A stretch of 64,000 nt of DNA from Cryobacterium inferilacus. Its GTDB lineage: Bacteria; Actinomycetota; Actinomycetes; Actinomycetales; Microbacteriaceae. The notes below the pieces were generated by a model. The model did no database searches. It saw only the letters and a program-made list of their open reading frames with translations, and was not told the origin of the DNA. Of this stretch, positions 1 to 7,949 are shown one piece after another (positions within the stretch are counted from its first letter, which is position 1; every line of letters starts with the position of its first letter). The stretch covers positions 115,667 to 179,666 of the forward strand of contig NZ_JAIEUL010000007.1 in the NCBI RefSeq assembly GCF_019599185.1. Direction: 5' to 3'. Made by a program: the position numbers and the translations under genes.

Positions 1-285
1 CTCGCAGAATTCGAAGGTCTTGCGGTGGGTGGGGTCCGGCCAGGCGCAACTCATGCAGTCGAAGCCGTCCTTCTGGTTCATCGCCAGCAGGGTCTTGCGG
101 GTGCGGCTGAACCCCATCCCTTCGAGGGCCGGGATGGTGGAGTGCAGCACCCCCGGGAGCCCAGCGGCCCAGGATTTCGGAGAGCCGACCTCGAGCGAGG
201 ATTCACCGACCTCATCGGTGTCATCCAGGTGCACCGGACTGGCGTTGTGCTCCGCCGGGTTGGTGGTGGGCTTCTTGGGCGTCAT
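1..285 (-). CDS. FdhF/YdeP-family molybdopterin oxidoreductase, N-terminal part (runs off the left edge)
   Basis: The first 95 codons of a minus-strand gene are present. After a polar leader the protein has SWAAGLPGVLHS and then MNQKDGFDCMSCAWPDP, the iron-sulphur/pterin N-terminal signature of the FdhF/YdeP family of formate-dehydrogenase-like oxidoreductases. The family resembles catalytic molybdoenzymes, but its substrate is usually unknown. ATG at 285 is chosen because GAAGGG lies about 9 nt upstream; an in-frame ATG at 294 sits directly on that Shine-Dalgarno sequence. The gene lies downstream of the nitrate reductase genes on the same strand, but a repeat-rich 400-bp gap makes co-transcription uncertain. 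The family call is firm; the function is not. Confidence 0.75.
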   Translation of the reverse strand, partial: MTPKKPTTNPAEHNASPVHLDDTDEVGESSLEVGSPKSWAAGLPGVLHSTIPALEGMGFSRTRKTLLAMNQKDGFDCMSCAWPDPTHRKTFEFCE

Positions 286-450
286 CGTGGGCATCCCTTC
301 GCAGTGGGAGTCCGGCGCTGACGCACCGGCCCCCGGAAACACTGGAGTTACCCTCTCAGAGCTATCAGCATCCGCTGCCCACGGCAAGGACCAGGCAACG
401 TTCAGGGCACACTCCGGGGCGAGAGCCGCTCGGCCCGGCTCGCCGCGCCG

Positions 451-503
451 ACTTGCGCCAAAGCAACCCCTCCAGCGGGCTGAAGGGGCGTTGTGCGGCA
501 AGT
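451..503. repeat. Interspersed palindromic element, ACTTGC family, copy A
   Basis: An imperfect hairpin with left arm ACTTGCGCCAAAGCAACCCC and a right arm ending GCGGCAAGT. Three similar elements occur in this window (524-577, 23528-23582, 60051-60103). All are extragenic or at gene 3' ends, as expected for REP-like elements. Confidence 0.6.
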
Positions 504-523
504 GGGCGGTGCGGGCTGCACCG

Positions 524-577
524 ACTTGCCTCGAACAGCCCCTTCGGATGCGCCAAAGGGGTGCTTTTTCGGCAACT
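524..577. repeat. Interspersed palindromic element, ACTTGC family, copy B
   Basis: Second hairpin 20 bp from copy A: left arm ACTTGCCTCGAACAGCCCCT, right arm ending in TTTTTCGGCAACT. The arms complement over the ACTTGCC...AA...GC.CCCTT pattern shared with the other copies. Confidence 0.6.
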
Positions 578-585
578 CGGCGGAT

Positions 586-669
586 GGCGGCTCAGCGGAG
601 GGCGGCTCAGCGGAGGGCGGCTCAGCGGAGGGCGGCTCAGCGGAGGGCGGCTCAGCGGAGGGCGGCTCG
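586..669. repeat. 15-bp tandem repeat, five full copies plus a partial
   Basis: The unit GGCGGCTCAGCGGAG is repeated perfectly five times (586-660), followed by a truncated sixth copy (661-669). It lies 20 bp past the stop of the electron-transfer subunit gene. There are no spacers, so it is not a CRISPR array; it behaves like a minisatellite and may vary in copy number. Confidence 0.9.
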
Positions 670-688
670 GGCAGGTGCAGGCTCGGGC

Positions 689-2491
689 TCAGGCGACCGG
701 CTGGGCGGCGACGCGTTCCAGGACCTCCCCGATCCGACCCTTGCAACCCCCGCACCCGGTGCCGGCCCTGGTCGCCGATCCGATGCAGGCGACGGTGTCG
801 TTGCCAGCGTGCGCCGAGGCGGTGATCGCCTCCACCGTCACGCCGTTGCACCAGCACACGGTGGACTCCGGCGCGAAGGCGTCGCCCGCGCTCGCCGGGT
901 CGTAGTCAGGGCCGTCGAACCGAAGCAGCACCGACCGGTCGGCGGGCAGCTCACTGCCGCGCTCGAACAACAGGGTGAGCTCGGCACCGGTGCGGGGCAT
1001 ACCCACGCAGACGAAGCCGGTGAGAATTCCGCCGCGGGTGACCATCTTCACGTAGCGGCCGTGCTCCGGGACGGCCCACTGCGCCACGGCCAGCGGAGCG
1101 GGGGCGCCGGTGCCGCAGCCGTGCGCGTGCGCGGAGTCGTCGACGTCGAACGGGTCCGCGGCGGTGTCCCCGGCCGCGACCACGTCGATGCCCTCGGCTT
1201 TGAGCATCACCACGGATGCGCCGGGTCCGGCCGCGACGTTCGGCGCCTGGATCGACGCCACGGGTGCCGGGCCGGCCGGCGTAACACCCGCGGCGACCGA
1301 CTCGACGAGAGCAGCCGACGCGGGGCTCGCGGTGGCCGTTCCGGCGACGCCCGCCCGGATCTCGGCGCTGAACCGGGCCGCGAGGCTGTCGGCCTGGCGC
1401 CAGCCGGGTCCGATCAGTCCGCTCGGACCGCCGGCCGGCGCCATCCGGGCCCCGTTCCAGGCGGCCCCGAGGTCGGCGTCGGCGGGCCGGGCGGCCACGT
1501 GCGCGCAGTCCCCGATGGCGTGGATGGCCGTATCCGCCCAGCTCTGCAACGACTCATCGACCAGGATGCCGGTGGACACGGGCAGCCCCGCCAGGTGAGC
1601 GAGTTCGGTGCGGGCCCCCACACCGCAGGAGAGCAGCAGCAGGTCGCCGCTGATCTGCTTGCCGTCGGCGCAGATGAGCGCCTCGAACCGCTCCACGCCG
1701 TCGTCGTCGTGCTGGAACAGCACGCTCTCGGCCCTGGCGTGGTTGACCATGGTGACGCCGGCGCGCCGGGCGGCGCGGGTGAGCACCGAGCCGCCGCCGC
1801 GGTCGAGATTGCGGTTCATCGGGATCTCGCCGTGATAAACCACGCACACCTGGGCGCCGCCCGCCGCGGCGGCGAGGGCGATCTCCATGCCCAGCACCCC
1901 GGCGCCGAGCACCACGATGCGCCGGCCGGCCTGCACGGCGGCGAGCACCACGGCCGCGTCGGCGAGGTCACGGAGAGCGCTGACCCCGCGGGGCAGCGGC
2001 GCATCCGCCCAGTCCAGAGCCGCGGCGTCGAGGCCGGCGGCATCCGTACCGGGTTTCATCACGGCCCGCCGCACCCGCTTGACACCGTCGAGGGTGGGCA
2101 CGTTGGCGCGGGCGCCGGTGGCCAGCACCAGCCGGTCGTATGGCAGGGTGCTGCCGTCGCTGAGGCTGACGGTGCGGATGGTGCGGTTCACCGATGTCAC
2201 GGTGGTGCCGGTGAGGATGCGCGCCCCGGCCGCCATGGCCCGGCCGCCGTCGGTGAGGTCGAGGGTGTCGCGGTCGGTGTGGCCCACCGCGTAGTCGGCC
2301 AGCAGCACCCGGTTGTAGGCGTGCACGGCCTCGGCGCCGACGACGGTGAGTTCGGCCAGGCCGGCCTCCACCAGCGGAAGGATCTCGTCGACGAACCGGG
2401 CGCCGACCGGTCCGTAGCCGACCACGACGATGCGTTCGGGAGCGGCGGGGCGCCCAGGTGACGTCGGGCCAGATGAAGTCAGCTCAGGCAT
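689..2491 (-). CDS. NAD(P)H-dependent electron-transfer subunit of assimilatory nitrate reductase (NasB-like FAD oxidoreductase with BFD domain)
   Basis: 600 residues. An FAD-binding Rossmann motif (VVVGYGPVG, residues 22-30) and a second NAD(P)-binding motif (VVLGAGVLG, about 193-201) define a pyridine nucleotide-disulphide oxidoreductase. The C-terminal ~50 residues (CWCNGVT ... GTGCGGCKG) form a BFD-like [2Fe-2S] domain. The siroheme and nitrite-reductase domains of NirB are absent, so it should pass electrons from NAD(P)H to nitrate reductase rather than reduce nitrite. Its ATG overlaps the nitrate reductase stop by 8 nt, indicating translational coupling. The gene is NirB-like in its first 450 residues, so automatic pipelines may name it nitrite reductase. 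Confidence 0.85.
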   Translation of the reverse strand: MPELTSSGPTSPGRPAAPERIVVVGYGPVGARFVDEILPLVEAGLAELTVVGAEAVHAYNRVLLADYAVGHTDRDTLDLTDGGRAMAAGARILTGTTVTSVNRTIRTVSLSDGSTLPYDRLVLATGARANVPTLDGVKRVRRAVMKPGTDAAGLDAAALDWADAPLPRGVSALRDLADAAVVLAAVQAGRRIVVLGAGVLGMEIALAAAAGGAQVCVVYHGEIPMNRNLDRGGGSVLTRAARRAGVTMVNHARAESVLFQHDDDGVERFEALICADGKQISGDLLLLSCGVGARTELAHLAGLPVSTGILVDESLQSWADTAIHAIGDCAHVAARPADADLGAAWNGARMAPAGGPSGLIGPGWRQADSLAARFSAEIRAGVAGTATASPASAALVESVAAGVTPAGPAPVASIQAPNVAAGPGASVVMLKAEGIDVVAAGDTAADPFDVDDSAHAHGCGTGAPAPLAVAQWAVPEHGRYVKMVTRGGILTGFVCVGMPRTGAELTLLFERGSELPADRSVLLRFDGPDYDPASAGDAFAPESTVCWCNGVTVEAITASAHAGNDTVACIGSATRAGTGCGGCKGRIGEVLERVAAQPVA

Positions 2492-4634
2492 CCGCCATCA
2501 CCCTTTCGTGGTCGGTGGCCGGCCGGCCTGGCGCCGCAATCGCCCGCACCCGCACGGCCGTGCGCTTGAACTCCGGCATGCCGGAGATCGGGTCGGTGGC
2601 CGCCGCGGTGAGCAGGTTGGCGCGCTGGTCGGCTGGAAAGTGGAACGGCAGGAAAACCGTGTCGGGTCGGATGTCGGTGCTGAGTTGCGCGCGGCACCGC
2701 ACGACGCCGCGTTCGTTGGTCAGCTCGACCCAGCCGCCGTCGATCACGCCCAGGCCCACTGCCGTGGCCGGGTGCACCTGCATCCGGGCCTCCGGCTGGG
2801 CGCCGGAGAGCTCCGGCACCCGCCGGGTCTGCGCACCGGACTGGTAGTGCTCGAGCAGGCGGCCGGTGATCAGGGTGAGCGCGCCCTGCGTCTGGGCGGG
2901 CGCCGGCACGGCGCGGGGTGTGACGGCGACGATGCGGGCCCGGCCGTCGTCATGGGCGAACCGGTCCAGGAACAACCGTGGGGTGCCCGTGGACCCGACC
3001 GGGTACGGCCAGTAGGCCGGCTCCCCCGTGTCCAGCAGCGCGTAGTCGAGGCCGGAGTAGTCGGCGACACCTCCCGCGGACGCCCGGCAGAGCTCATCGA
3101 AGACCTCGCCGGGCTCGGCGCTGTACACCCCGGGCGCGTCCAGGCGGCGGGCCAGCTCCTGGAAGATCCACAGTTCGCTCCGCACCCCGGCGGGCGGGTC
3201 GATCGCCCGCCGGCGACGGATGACACGACCCTCGAGCGAGGTCATGGTGCCCTCCTCCTCGGCCCACTGGGTGACCGGCAGCACCACATCGGCCAGCGCC
3301 GCGGTCTCAGAGAAGAAGAAATCGCAGACCACGAGGAAATCAAGGTTCTTCAGGCCCCGGCGCACACTGTCGGCGTCCGGCGCGGAGACCACGACGTTCG
3401 CGCCGTGCACGAGCAGGGTACGGATGCCGCCCGGCCGGCCGAGCGCGCCGAGCAGTTCGACGGCGGGGATTCCCGCACCGGGAATGACCGCCGGGTCGAC
3501 GCCCCACACGCCGGCGACGTGGGCGCGGGCGGCGGGGTCGGTGATCTTGCGGTAGCCGGGCAGCTGGTCGCACTTCTGGCCGTGTTCGCGGCCGCCCTGC
3601 CCGTTGCCCTGACCGGTGAGGGTGCCATAGCCGGAGTGCGTCGTGCCGACCAGGCCGAGCACCAGGGCCAGGTTGATCGCGGCAGTGGCGGTGTCGGTGC
3701 CGTCGACGTGTTGTTCGACGCCCCGACCGGTGAGGATGTAGCTGCCCCGGCCCGCGGCCAGCCGCCTGGCCAGCTCACGCAGCTGCCAGACCGGCACGCC
3801 GGTGTGCTCCTGCACCCGGTGCGGGTACCAGCCGGCCACGCTGAGTCGCAGTTGGGTGAGGCCGGTCGTGCGCCGGGCCAGGTAGTCGGTGTCGGCCAGG
3901 CGTTCGGCGAGCACCAGATGGGTGAGGCCGAGCAGCAGCACCAGGTCGGTACCGGGCGCTGGCTGCACGTGCATCCCGGCGCCGTCGTCGGTGAGGCGGG
4001 CGGTGGCGGTGCGGCGAGGGTCGACCACGATCAGGCCGCCGGCCTGCCGGGCGCCGTCGAGGTGACCGATGAACGGTGGCATGGTCTGGGCCACATTACT
4101 GCCGAGCATCAGGATGGTGTCGGCCGCGTCGAGGTCTTCGACCCGGAACGGCAGGCCCCGGTCGAGGCCGAACGCCCGGTTGCCCGCGGCGGCGGCGCTG
4201 GACATGCAGAACCGGCCGTTGTAGTCGATGCGGGAGGAACCGAGGGCCAGCCGGGTGAACTTGCCCAGCTGGTAGGCCTTCTCGTTGGTGAGCCCGCCGC
4301 CACCGAAGACACCCACCGAGTCTGCACCGTGCTCGGCACGGCCGGCCAGGAGCTTCTCGGCGACGAGGTCCAGAGCCTCGGCCCACGAGACCGGTGCGAA
4401 GCTGCCGTCTGGCCGGCGCCGCATGGGTTCGCGGATGCGATCGGCCGAGTCGAGCAGCTCCGCCGCCGTCCAGCCCTTCTTGCAGAGCCCACCGCGGTTG
4501 GTGGGAAAGGCTCGGCCGGCGATGCTGACCGGCAGGCTGATCGCATCCGTCGGGCGACCGGGAGTGGCAGCCGGCGTGAGCGTCATCGCGCACTGCAGAG
4601 CGCAGTACGGGCAGTGCGTGTCGACGGGGTTCAC
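2484..4634 (-). CDS. nasA: Assimilatory nitrate reductase catalytic subunit, molybdopterin-dependent
   Basis: 716 residues from GTG 4634, preceded by AAAGG at good spacing. The N-terminus has Cys8-x2-Cys11-x3-Cys15 (HCPYCALQC) and Cys51 (GGLCKKGW), the [4Fe-4S] ligands of the NasA/NapA/FdhF class. Molybdopterin oxidoreductase domains follow, with a C-terminal dinucleotide-binding domain. It reduces nitrate to nitrite in the cytoplasm with electrons from the overlapping downstream subunit. The open frame continues upstream to 4745, but that extension is encoded by TCGACAAGCTC repeats and is not credible as protein. Transporter, reductase and partner are consecutive on the minus strand. Confidence 0.9.
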   Translation of the reverse strand: MNPVDTHCPYCALQCAMTLTPAATPGRPTDAISLPVSIAGRAFPTNRGGLCKKGWTAAELLDSADRIREPMRRRPDGSFAPVSWAEALDLVAEKLLAGRAEHGADSVGVFGGGGLTNEKAYQLGKFTRLALGSSRIDYNGRFCMSSAAAAGNRAFGLDRGLPFRVEDLDAADTILMLGSNVAQTMPPFIGHLDGARQAGGLIVVDPRRTATARLTDDGAGMHVQPAPGTDLVLLLGLTHLVLAERLADTDYLARRTTGLTQLRLSVAGWYPHRVQEHTGVPVWQLRELARRLAAGRGSYILTGRGVEQHVDGTDTATAAINLALVLGLVGTTHSGYGTLTGQGNGQGGREHGQKCDQLPGYRKITDPAARAHVAGVWGVDPAVIPGAGIPAVELLGALGRPGGIRTLLVHGANVVVSAPDADSVRRGLKNLDFLVVCDFFFSETAALADVVLPVTQWAEEEGTMTSLEGRVIRRRRAIDPPAGVRSELWIFQELARRLDAPGVYSAEPGEVFDELCRASAGGVADYSGLDYALLDTGEPAYWPYPVGSTGTPRLFLDRFAHDDGRARIVAVTPRAVPAPAQTQGALTLITGRLLEHYQSGAQTRRVPELSGAQPEARMQVHPATAVGLGVIDGGWVELTNERGVVRCRAQLSTDIRPDTVFLPFHFPADQRANLLTAAATDPISGMPEFKRTAVRVRAIAAPGRPATDHERVMADA

Positions 4635-4657
4635 GGTGGTGCCTTTCGTATCGCTGG

Positions 4658-4744
4658 TCGAGCTTGTCGAGACCCGCTGATCGAGCTTGTCGAGATCCGG
4701 TGAGGGGTTCACTTCGACAAGCTCAGTGCAAGTCGACAAGCTCA
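4658..4744. repeat. Cluster of four TCGACAAGCTC/GAGCTTGTCGA repeats
   Basis: TCGAGCTTGTCGAGA occurs at 4658-4672 and 4681-4695, and its inverse TCGACAAGCTCA at 4714-4725 and 4733-4744. Paired inverted copies can form hairpins between the narK stop (4773) and the nasA start. Such repeats are common in Microbacteriaceae and other actinobacterial intergenic DNA; here they may uncouple or terminate narK transcription ahead of nasA. Confidence 0.75.
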
Positions 4745-4772
4745 ACCAGCGGATGGTGACGAGCGGGTTGGA

Positions 4773-6194
4773 CTAGATACGGTGACCGGCGACGGAGGAC
4801 CCGCGGCGGAGGTAGACGAAAGCGGTGACGGCCATCATCACGACGTAGGCGCCCGCGAAGGCGTAGATCGCGCTGGAGTAGTCGCCGGTGGAGGTCTTCG
4901 AGAAGCCGAGCACCTGCGGGATGACGAACCCACCGTAGGCGCCGATCGCGGAGATCAGGCCGAGAGCGGCGGCGGTCTTGCGCTGCGTGCCGACGTCGCC
5001 GGAGTCCGTGTGCGCATTCGCCACCCCGCTCCTGGCGGCGAAGACACTGGGGATCATGCGGTAGGTGGAGCCGTTGCCGACGCCGGTGGCCACGAAGATC
5101 AGCAGGAAGGTGACCAGGAACAGCCAGAAGTTGCCCAGTGGCAGCACCAGGTTCACCAGTACGGCACCGGCAGCCATCACGCCGAAGGCCACGACGGTGA
5201 CGAGAGCACCACCGAAGCGGTCGGCGAGGCGACCGCCGAACGGGCGGGCCAGGGAACCGGTGAGGGCACCGAGGAAGGCGAGCGACAGCGAAGCGGACAC
5301 CACCTGGAACGAGGAGTAGTCGGGGAACTGGTCGGCGATGAGCTTGGGGAAGACGCTGGCGAAGCCGATGAACGAGCCGAAGGTGCCAATGTAGAGGAAC
5401 GCCATGATCCACAGGTGCGGTTCCTTCACGGCGGCGATCGAGCCGGCGAAGTCGGCCTTGGCGTTGGAGAGGTTGTCCATGTACTTCCAGGCGCCGAACA
5501 TGGCGAGCAGGATGAACGGCACCCAGAAGAACCCGGCCAGCGGCAGGTTGAGCGTGCCGAGGGCGCCGAGGGTGATCACGATCGGCACGACCAGCTGGGC
5601 CACTGCCGCGCCGAGGTTGCCGCCGGCGGCGTTGAGGCCGAGCGCGTACCCCTTCTGGCTCTGCGGGTAGAAGTAGGTGATGTTCGACATCGAGCTGGCG
5701 AAGTTGCCACCGCCGAGTCCGGCGAGCGCGGCGATGAGGAGCATCACCGGGAACGGGGTGTCCGGGTTGCCGACCGCGAAGCCCAGGGCGATCGACGGGA
5801 TCAGCAACAGGCCGGCGGAGATGATGGTCCAGTTGCGGCCGCCGAACTTGGGCACCAGGAAGGTGTACGGGAACCGCATGGTGGCACCCACGAGCGTGGG
5901 GATGGAGATGAGCCAGAAGATCTGGCCGATGTCGAAGGTGAACCCGGCGTTCGGCAGCTGCACCACCACGATGCTCCAGAGCTGCCAGATCACGAAGCCG
6001 AGGAACTCGGCGAAGATCGACCACTTGAGGTTGCGGGAGGCGATGACCTTGCCGCCGTTGGCCCACTGCGTCGGGTTCTCGGCGTTCCAGTTGTCGATCC
6101 ACCGGCCGGGGCGGTGGACGAGCTCGGCAGACGCGGCGGGAGCCGTGGTCGTTGCCTCCATGCTGAGAGAGGGCGGGGCGCTGGTCGGGGTCAT
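4773..6194 (-). CDS. narK: NarK-type nitrate/nitrite transporter (MFS)
   Basis: 473 residues. The N-terminal cytoplasmic stretch ends WIDNWNAENPTQWANG, followed by about 12 hydrophobic helices and the MFS glycine-rich nitrate signature region (GLGGGNFASSMSNITYF). An AGGAG lies 8 nt before the ATG. It should import nitrate and/or export nitrite for the reductases encoded beside it. Three GTNAC boxes of GlnR type lie about 120 bp upstream (6313-6339). NarK family membership is clear; whether it is a nitrate/proton symporter or nitrate/nitrite antiporter cannot be told from sequence alone. Confidence 0.92.
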   Translation of the reverse strand: MTPTSAPPSLSMEATTTAPAASAELVHRPGRWIDNWNAENPTQWANGGKVIASRNLKWSIFAEFLGFVIWQLWSIVVVQLPNAGFTFDIGQIFWLISIPTLVGATMRFPYTFLVPKFGGRNWTIISAGLLLIPSIALGFAVGNPDTPFPVMLLIAALAGLGGGNFASSMSNITYFYPQSQKGYALGLNAAGGNLGAAVAQLVVPIVITLGALGTLNLPLAGFFWVPFILLAMFGAWKYMDNLSNAKADFAGSIAAVKEPHLWIMAFLYIGTFGSFIGFASVFPKLIADQFPDYSSFQVVSASLSLAFLGALTGSLARPFGGRLADRFGGALVTVVAFGVMAAGAVLVNLVLPLGNFWLFLVTFLLIFVATGVGNGSTYRMIPSVFAARSGVANAHTDSGDVGTQRKTAAALGLISAIGAYGGFVIPQVLGFSKTSTGDYSSAIYAFAGAYVVMMAVTAFVYLRRGSSVAGHRI

Positions 6195-6312
6195 CAGGTT
6201 CTCCTCAAGAATGTGGTGCCGGGGTGTGGTGCCGAGGTGGTGGTACCGGACGTGCTGCGGTCCGTGTGTCTTCGACGCTACGCATCCGGTGTTTCGGCGG
6301 AACGCTGGCGCA

Positions 6313-6339
6313 GTTACCTTCTGGTCACCGTGTTGTCAC
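6313..6339 (-). promoter_or_regulatory. GlnR-type operator of narK: three GTNAC boxes at 11-bp spacing
   Basis: On the minus strand GTGAC (6339-6335), GTGAC (6328-6324) and GTAAC (6317-6313) follow each other with exact 11-bp periodicity. The known actinobacterial GlnR consensus is GTNAC-n6-GNAAC, so the last pair fits fully. It lies about 120 bp before the narK start. GlnR control is inferred. Confidence 0.65.
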
Positions 6340-6408
6340 CTCAGGCGACTGCCCCTGATAGGCCGCTGTTACATGTCGGACACATGAGCGCGTCGCCCCC
6401 GCGGGGGT

Positions 6409-6489
6409 GCATAACTCCTGCTGGATTCTCGGCCGGCCCGGTCAACCGGCAGATCCAGGGCCTGATTCGAAAAATTGCAGGAGTTATGC
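6409..6489. repeat. Palindromic element bounded by GCATAACTCCTGC inverted repeats, copy 1
   Basis: 81 bp bounded by GCATAACTCCTGC and its perfect 13-bp inverse. The right end, from GAAAAATTGC through GTTATGC, is identical over 21 bp to the right end of the copy at 13151-13243, while the interiors differ. It sits 24 bp after the chelatase stop. Confidence 0.7.
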
Positions 6490-6513
6490 GCGCGGGCGGG
6501 TCGCGTCGAGGGG

Positions 6514-7362
6514 TCAGGGGCGGGGGCTGAACGACCAGGGCAGGCCGGCGAGCGCCTGCTCCAGCCGGGCCGTCGACGAGTAGAGGTCGAGCACCACGTC
6601 GACGAGCAGTCGCGGCGGGGCCTCACCGTCCACCAGCAGCGGGCGGCTCACGGCATCCGCACCGCAGTTCTCGGCCAGGCCGGCGAAGTAGCCGGGGGCC
6701 AGCAGGTAGGTGGCCACGACGACGCGCACCGGTGCGCCGGCGCGAGCCGTGCTGACGGCATCGGCCAGGCGCGGCTCGGCGGCGGAGATGAACCCCACCC
6801 TCACCGGCCGGCCGAGCACCGCGGCGAGTTGGGCACCCGTGGTGTGGCAGTCGGTGACGGCGTTCGCGTCGGTGGACCCGGCGGCGGCGAGCACCACGGT
6901 GTCGTCTGGCCGCAGGTCGAGTTCGTGCAGGCGGTCGGCGAGGATGCGCGCCAGGCGCGGGTCGGGGCCGAGCGCCCCGGTCACCCGCACCGGCTGGCTG
7001 GCCTCCGCGGCGGCCTCGGCGAGGTCGACCCGCACGTGGTACCCCGCCGAGAGCAGCAGAGGCACGATCACGACGGGCCGCCCGGCAGACTCGGCGGACT
7101 CCGCAGAGCCGGCGGACTCGGCCGCGCCGGCAGAGCCGTCGGCGATGCCGCTGAGGCAGGTGGGCACATCCGGGCTCTGCACGTCGACGTAGCCGCCCAC
7201 CACGGTGAGGTGCGGGGCCGCGGCGGTCACGGCGTCGACCAGCGCCACGACCGCGCGCTGCCCGGCCGGGTCGCTGGTGCCGTGTGAGGTCGCCAGCAGC
7301 ACCGGGGCGACGACGGGGGAAACCGTGCGCACAGGCGCCGTGCGGGTGGGAACCGTGATCAT
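6514..7362 (-). CDS. Sirohydrochlorin chelatase (CbiX/SirB family)
   Basis: 282 residues from the ATG at 7362, which overlaps the nirD stop (ATGA), so it is translationally coupled to nirD. HGTSDP at residues 27-32 and PLLLSAGYHVRVD further on supply the two metal-coordinating histidines of CbiX/SirB-like chelatases in two tandem chelatase half-domains. The likely role is iron insertion into sirohydrochlorin, giving the siroheme required by NirB encoded opposite. Cobalt chelation (CbiX) cannot be excluded, but the siroheme context favours iron. A low-complexity Ala/Glu/Ser tract in the middle (AGSAESAESAG) is probably a linker. Confidence 0.85.
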   Translation of the reverse strand: MITVPTRTAPVRTVSPVVAPVLLATSHGTSDPAGQRAVVALVDAVTAAAPHLTVVGGYVDVQSPDVPTCLSGIADGSAGAAESAGSAESAESAGRPVVIVPLLLSAGYHVRVDLAEAAAEASQPVRVTGALGPDPRLARILADRLHELDLRPDDTVVLAAAGSTDANAVTDCHTTGAQLAAVLGRPVRVGFISAAEPRLADAVSTARAGAPVRVVVATYLLAPGYFAGLAENCGADAVSRPLLVDGEAPPRLLVDVVLDLYSSTARLEQALAGLPWSFSPRP

Positions 7363-7784
7363 GCGGCCACGAACTCCACGTCGGCGCCCCTGGCGGCCGG
7401 CTCGCTCGCCTCGACCTGCTCGCGCACCTGGATCTGCACGGTGCCGTGGTCGATGCGCACCGGGAAGGTGCGCAGGCTGTAGTCGGCCGACGTGAAGCAT
7501 TCGCCGGTCTCGAGGTCGTAGATCTGCTTGTGCAGGGGCGATGCGAGCGTGGGACGGGCGCCACGCGAACCGACTATGCCGCGGCTCATCACGTACGAGC
7601 CCGTGGCCGGGTCCTGGTTGGAGACGGCGTAGAGGCTGCCGTCGGGCAGTAGAACCAGCGCGACCTGCACGCCGTCGATGAGAGCGGCCTCGCCCCACAG
7701 CGGTTCGAGCCGGTCCAGGGCGCACACGCTGGTCCAGTCCGCCGGGGCGCCGCCGGAGTCGTGCGAGTGGGTGGGTGTGTGCAC
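7359..7784 (-). CDS. nirD: Nitrite reductase small subunit NirD
   Basis: 141 residues from GTG 7784, preceded by GGAGGAA. The protein has the Rieske-like fold pattern (VCALDRLEP ... SNQDPATGSYVMSRGIV ... PLHKQIYDL) but lacks the paired Cys/His cluster ligands, as is known for NirD. It should pair with NirB, which is encoded divergently rather than in the same operon, an arrangement that needs co-regulation from the shared 7785-8019 control region. Confidence 0.92.
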   Translation of the reverse strand: MHTPTHSHDSGGAPADWTSVCALDRLEPLWGEAALIDGVQVALVLLPDGSLYAVSNQDPATGSYVMSRGIVGSRGARPTLASPLHKQIYDLETGECFTSADYSLRTFPVRIDHGTVQIQVREQVEASEPAARGADVEFVAA

Positions 7785-7879
7785 GGGTTCCTCCAGTGTG
7801 TGGCGATGACGAAAACGTCGGGGGACGATTCCGTGCTGCCAACGGTAAGCAGCCCCCGTGTCGGTCGTCGTGCGGGGCC

Positions 7880-7949
7880 GTGACGATCGCGTAACGAAGA
7901 CCTCTCACGTTAGCGAAATGGTCGTGAGACGCCCGTCACACTCCGTTAC
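7880..7949. promoter_or_regulatory. Divergent nirD/nirB control region with GlnR-type boxes
   Basis: GTGAC-n6-GTAAC (7880-7884 and 7891-7895) fits the GlnR consensus with 11-bp periodicity. A further GTCAC/GTTAC pair (7935-7939, 7945-7949) is spaced by 5 instead of 6. A 7-bp inverted repeat, TCTCACG/CGTGAGA (7903-7909/7923-7929), lies between them. The block sits between the divergent nirD (7784) and nirB (8020) starts and could serve both promoters. Confidence 0.6.

Larger units (their letters stand above)
286..688. other. Gene-free, repeat-rich intergenic stretch
   Basis: No credible coding region is seen. It holds two adjacent palindromic elements (451-503 and 524-577) and a 15-bp tandem array (586-669). 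It lies after the stop of the electron-transfer subunit gene and before the FdhF-like gene, so it is 3' UTR/promoter space for two minus-strand genes. Confidence 0.7.
6195..6513. other. Intergenic region upstream of narK
   Basis: 319 bp without a gene. It contains the narK promoter side with the GlnR-type boxes and, further out, the GCATAACTCCTGC-bounded palindromic element (6409-6489) that also marks the 3' end of the chelatase gene. Confidence 0.7.

Noticed and set aside
586..669. CRISPR array
   Set aside because: Repeats abut without spacers, unit length is 15 bp and no cas genes are near.
20..2461. Long open frame on the plus strand opposite the electron-transfer subunit gene
   Set aside because: Low-complexity Ala/Gly/Arg/Asp composition and no motifs; it is the antisense shadow of a clear FAD oxidoreductase in high-GC DNA.
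4635..4745. N-terminal extension of nitrate reductase up to 4745
   Set aside because: The extra 37 codons are made of TCGACAAGCTC repeats; GTG 4634 has a proper ribosome site and gives the expected start before the Cys ligands.
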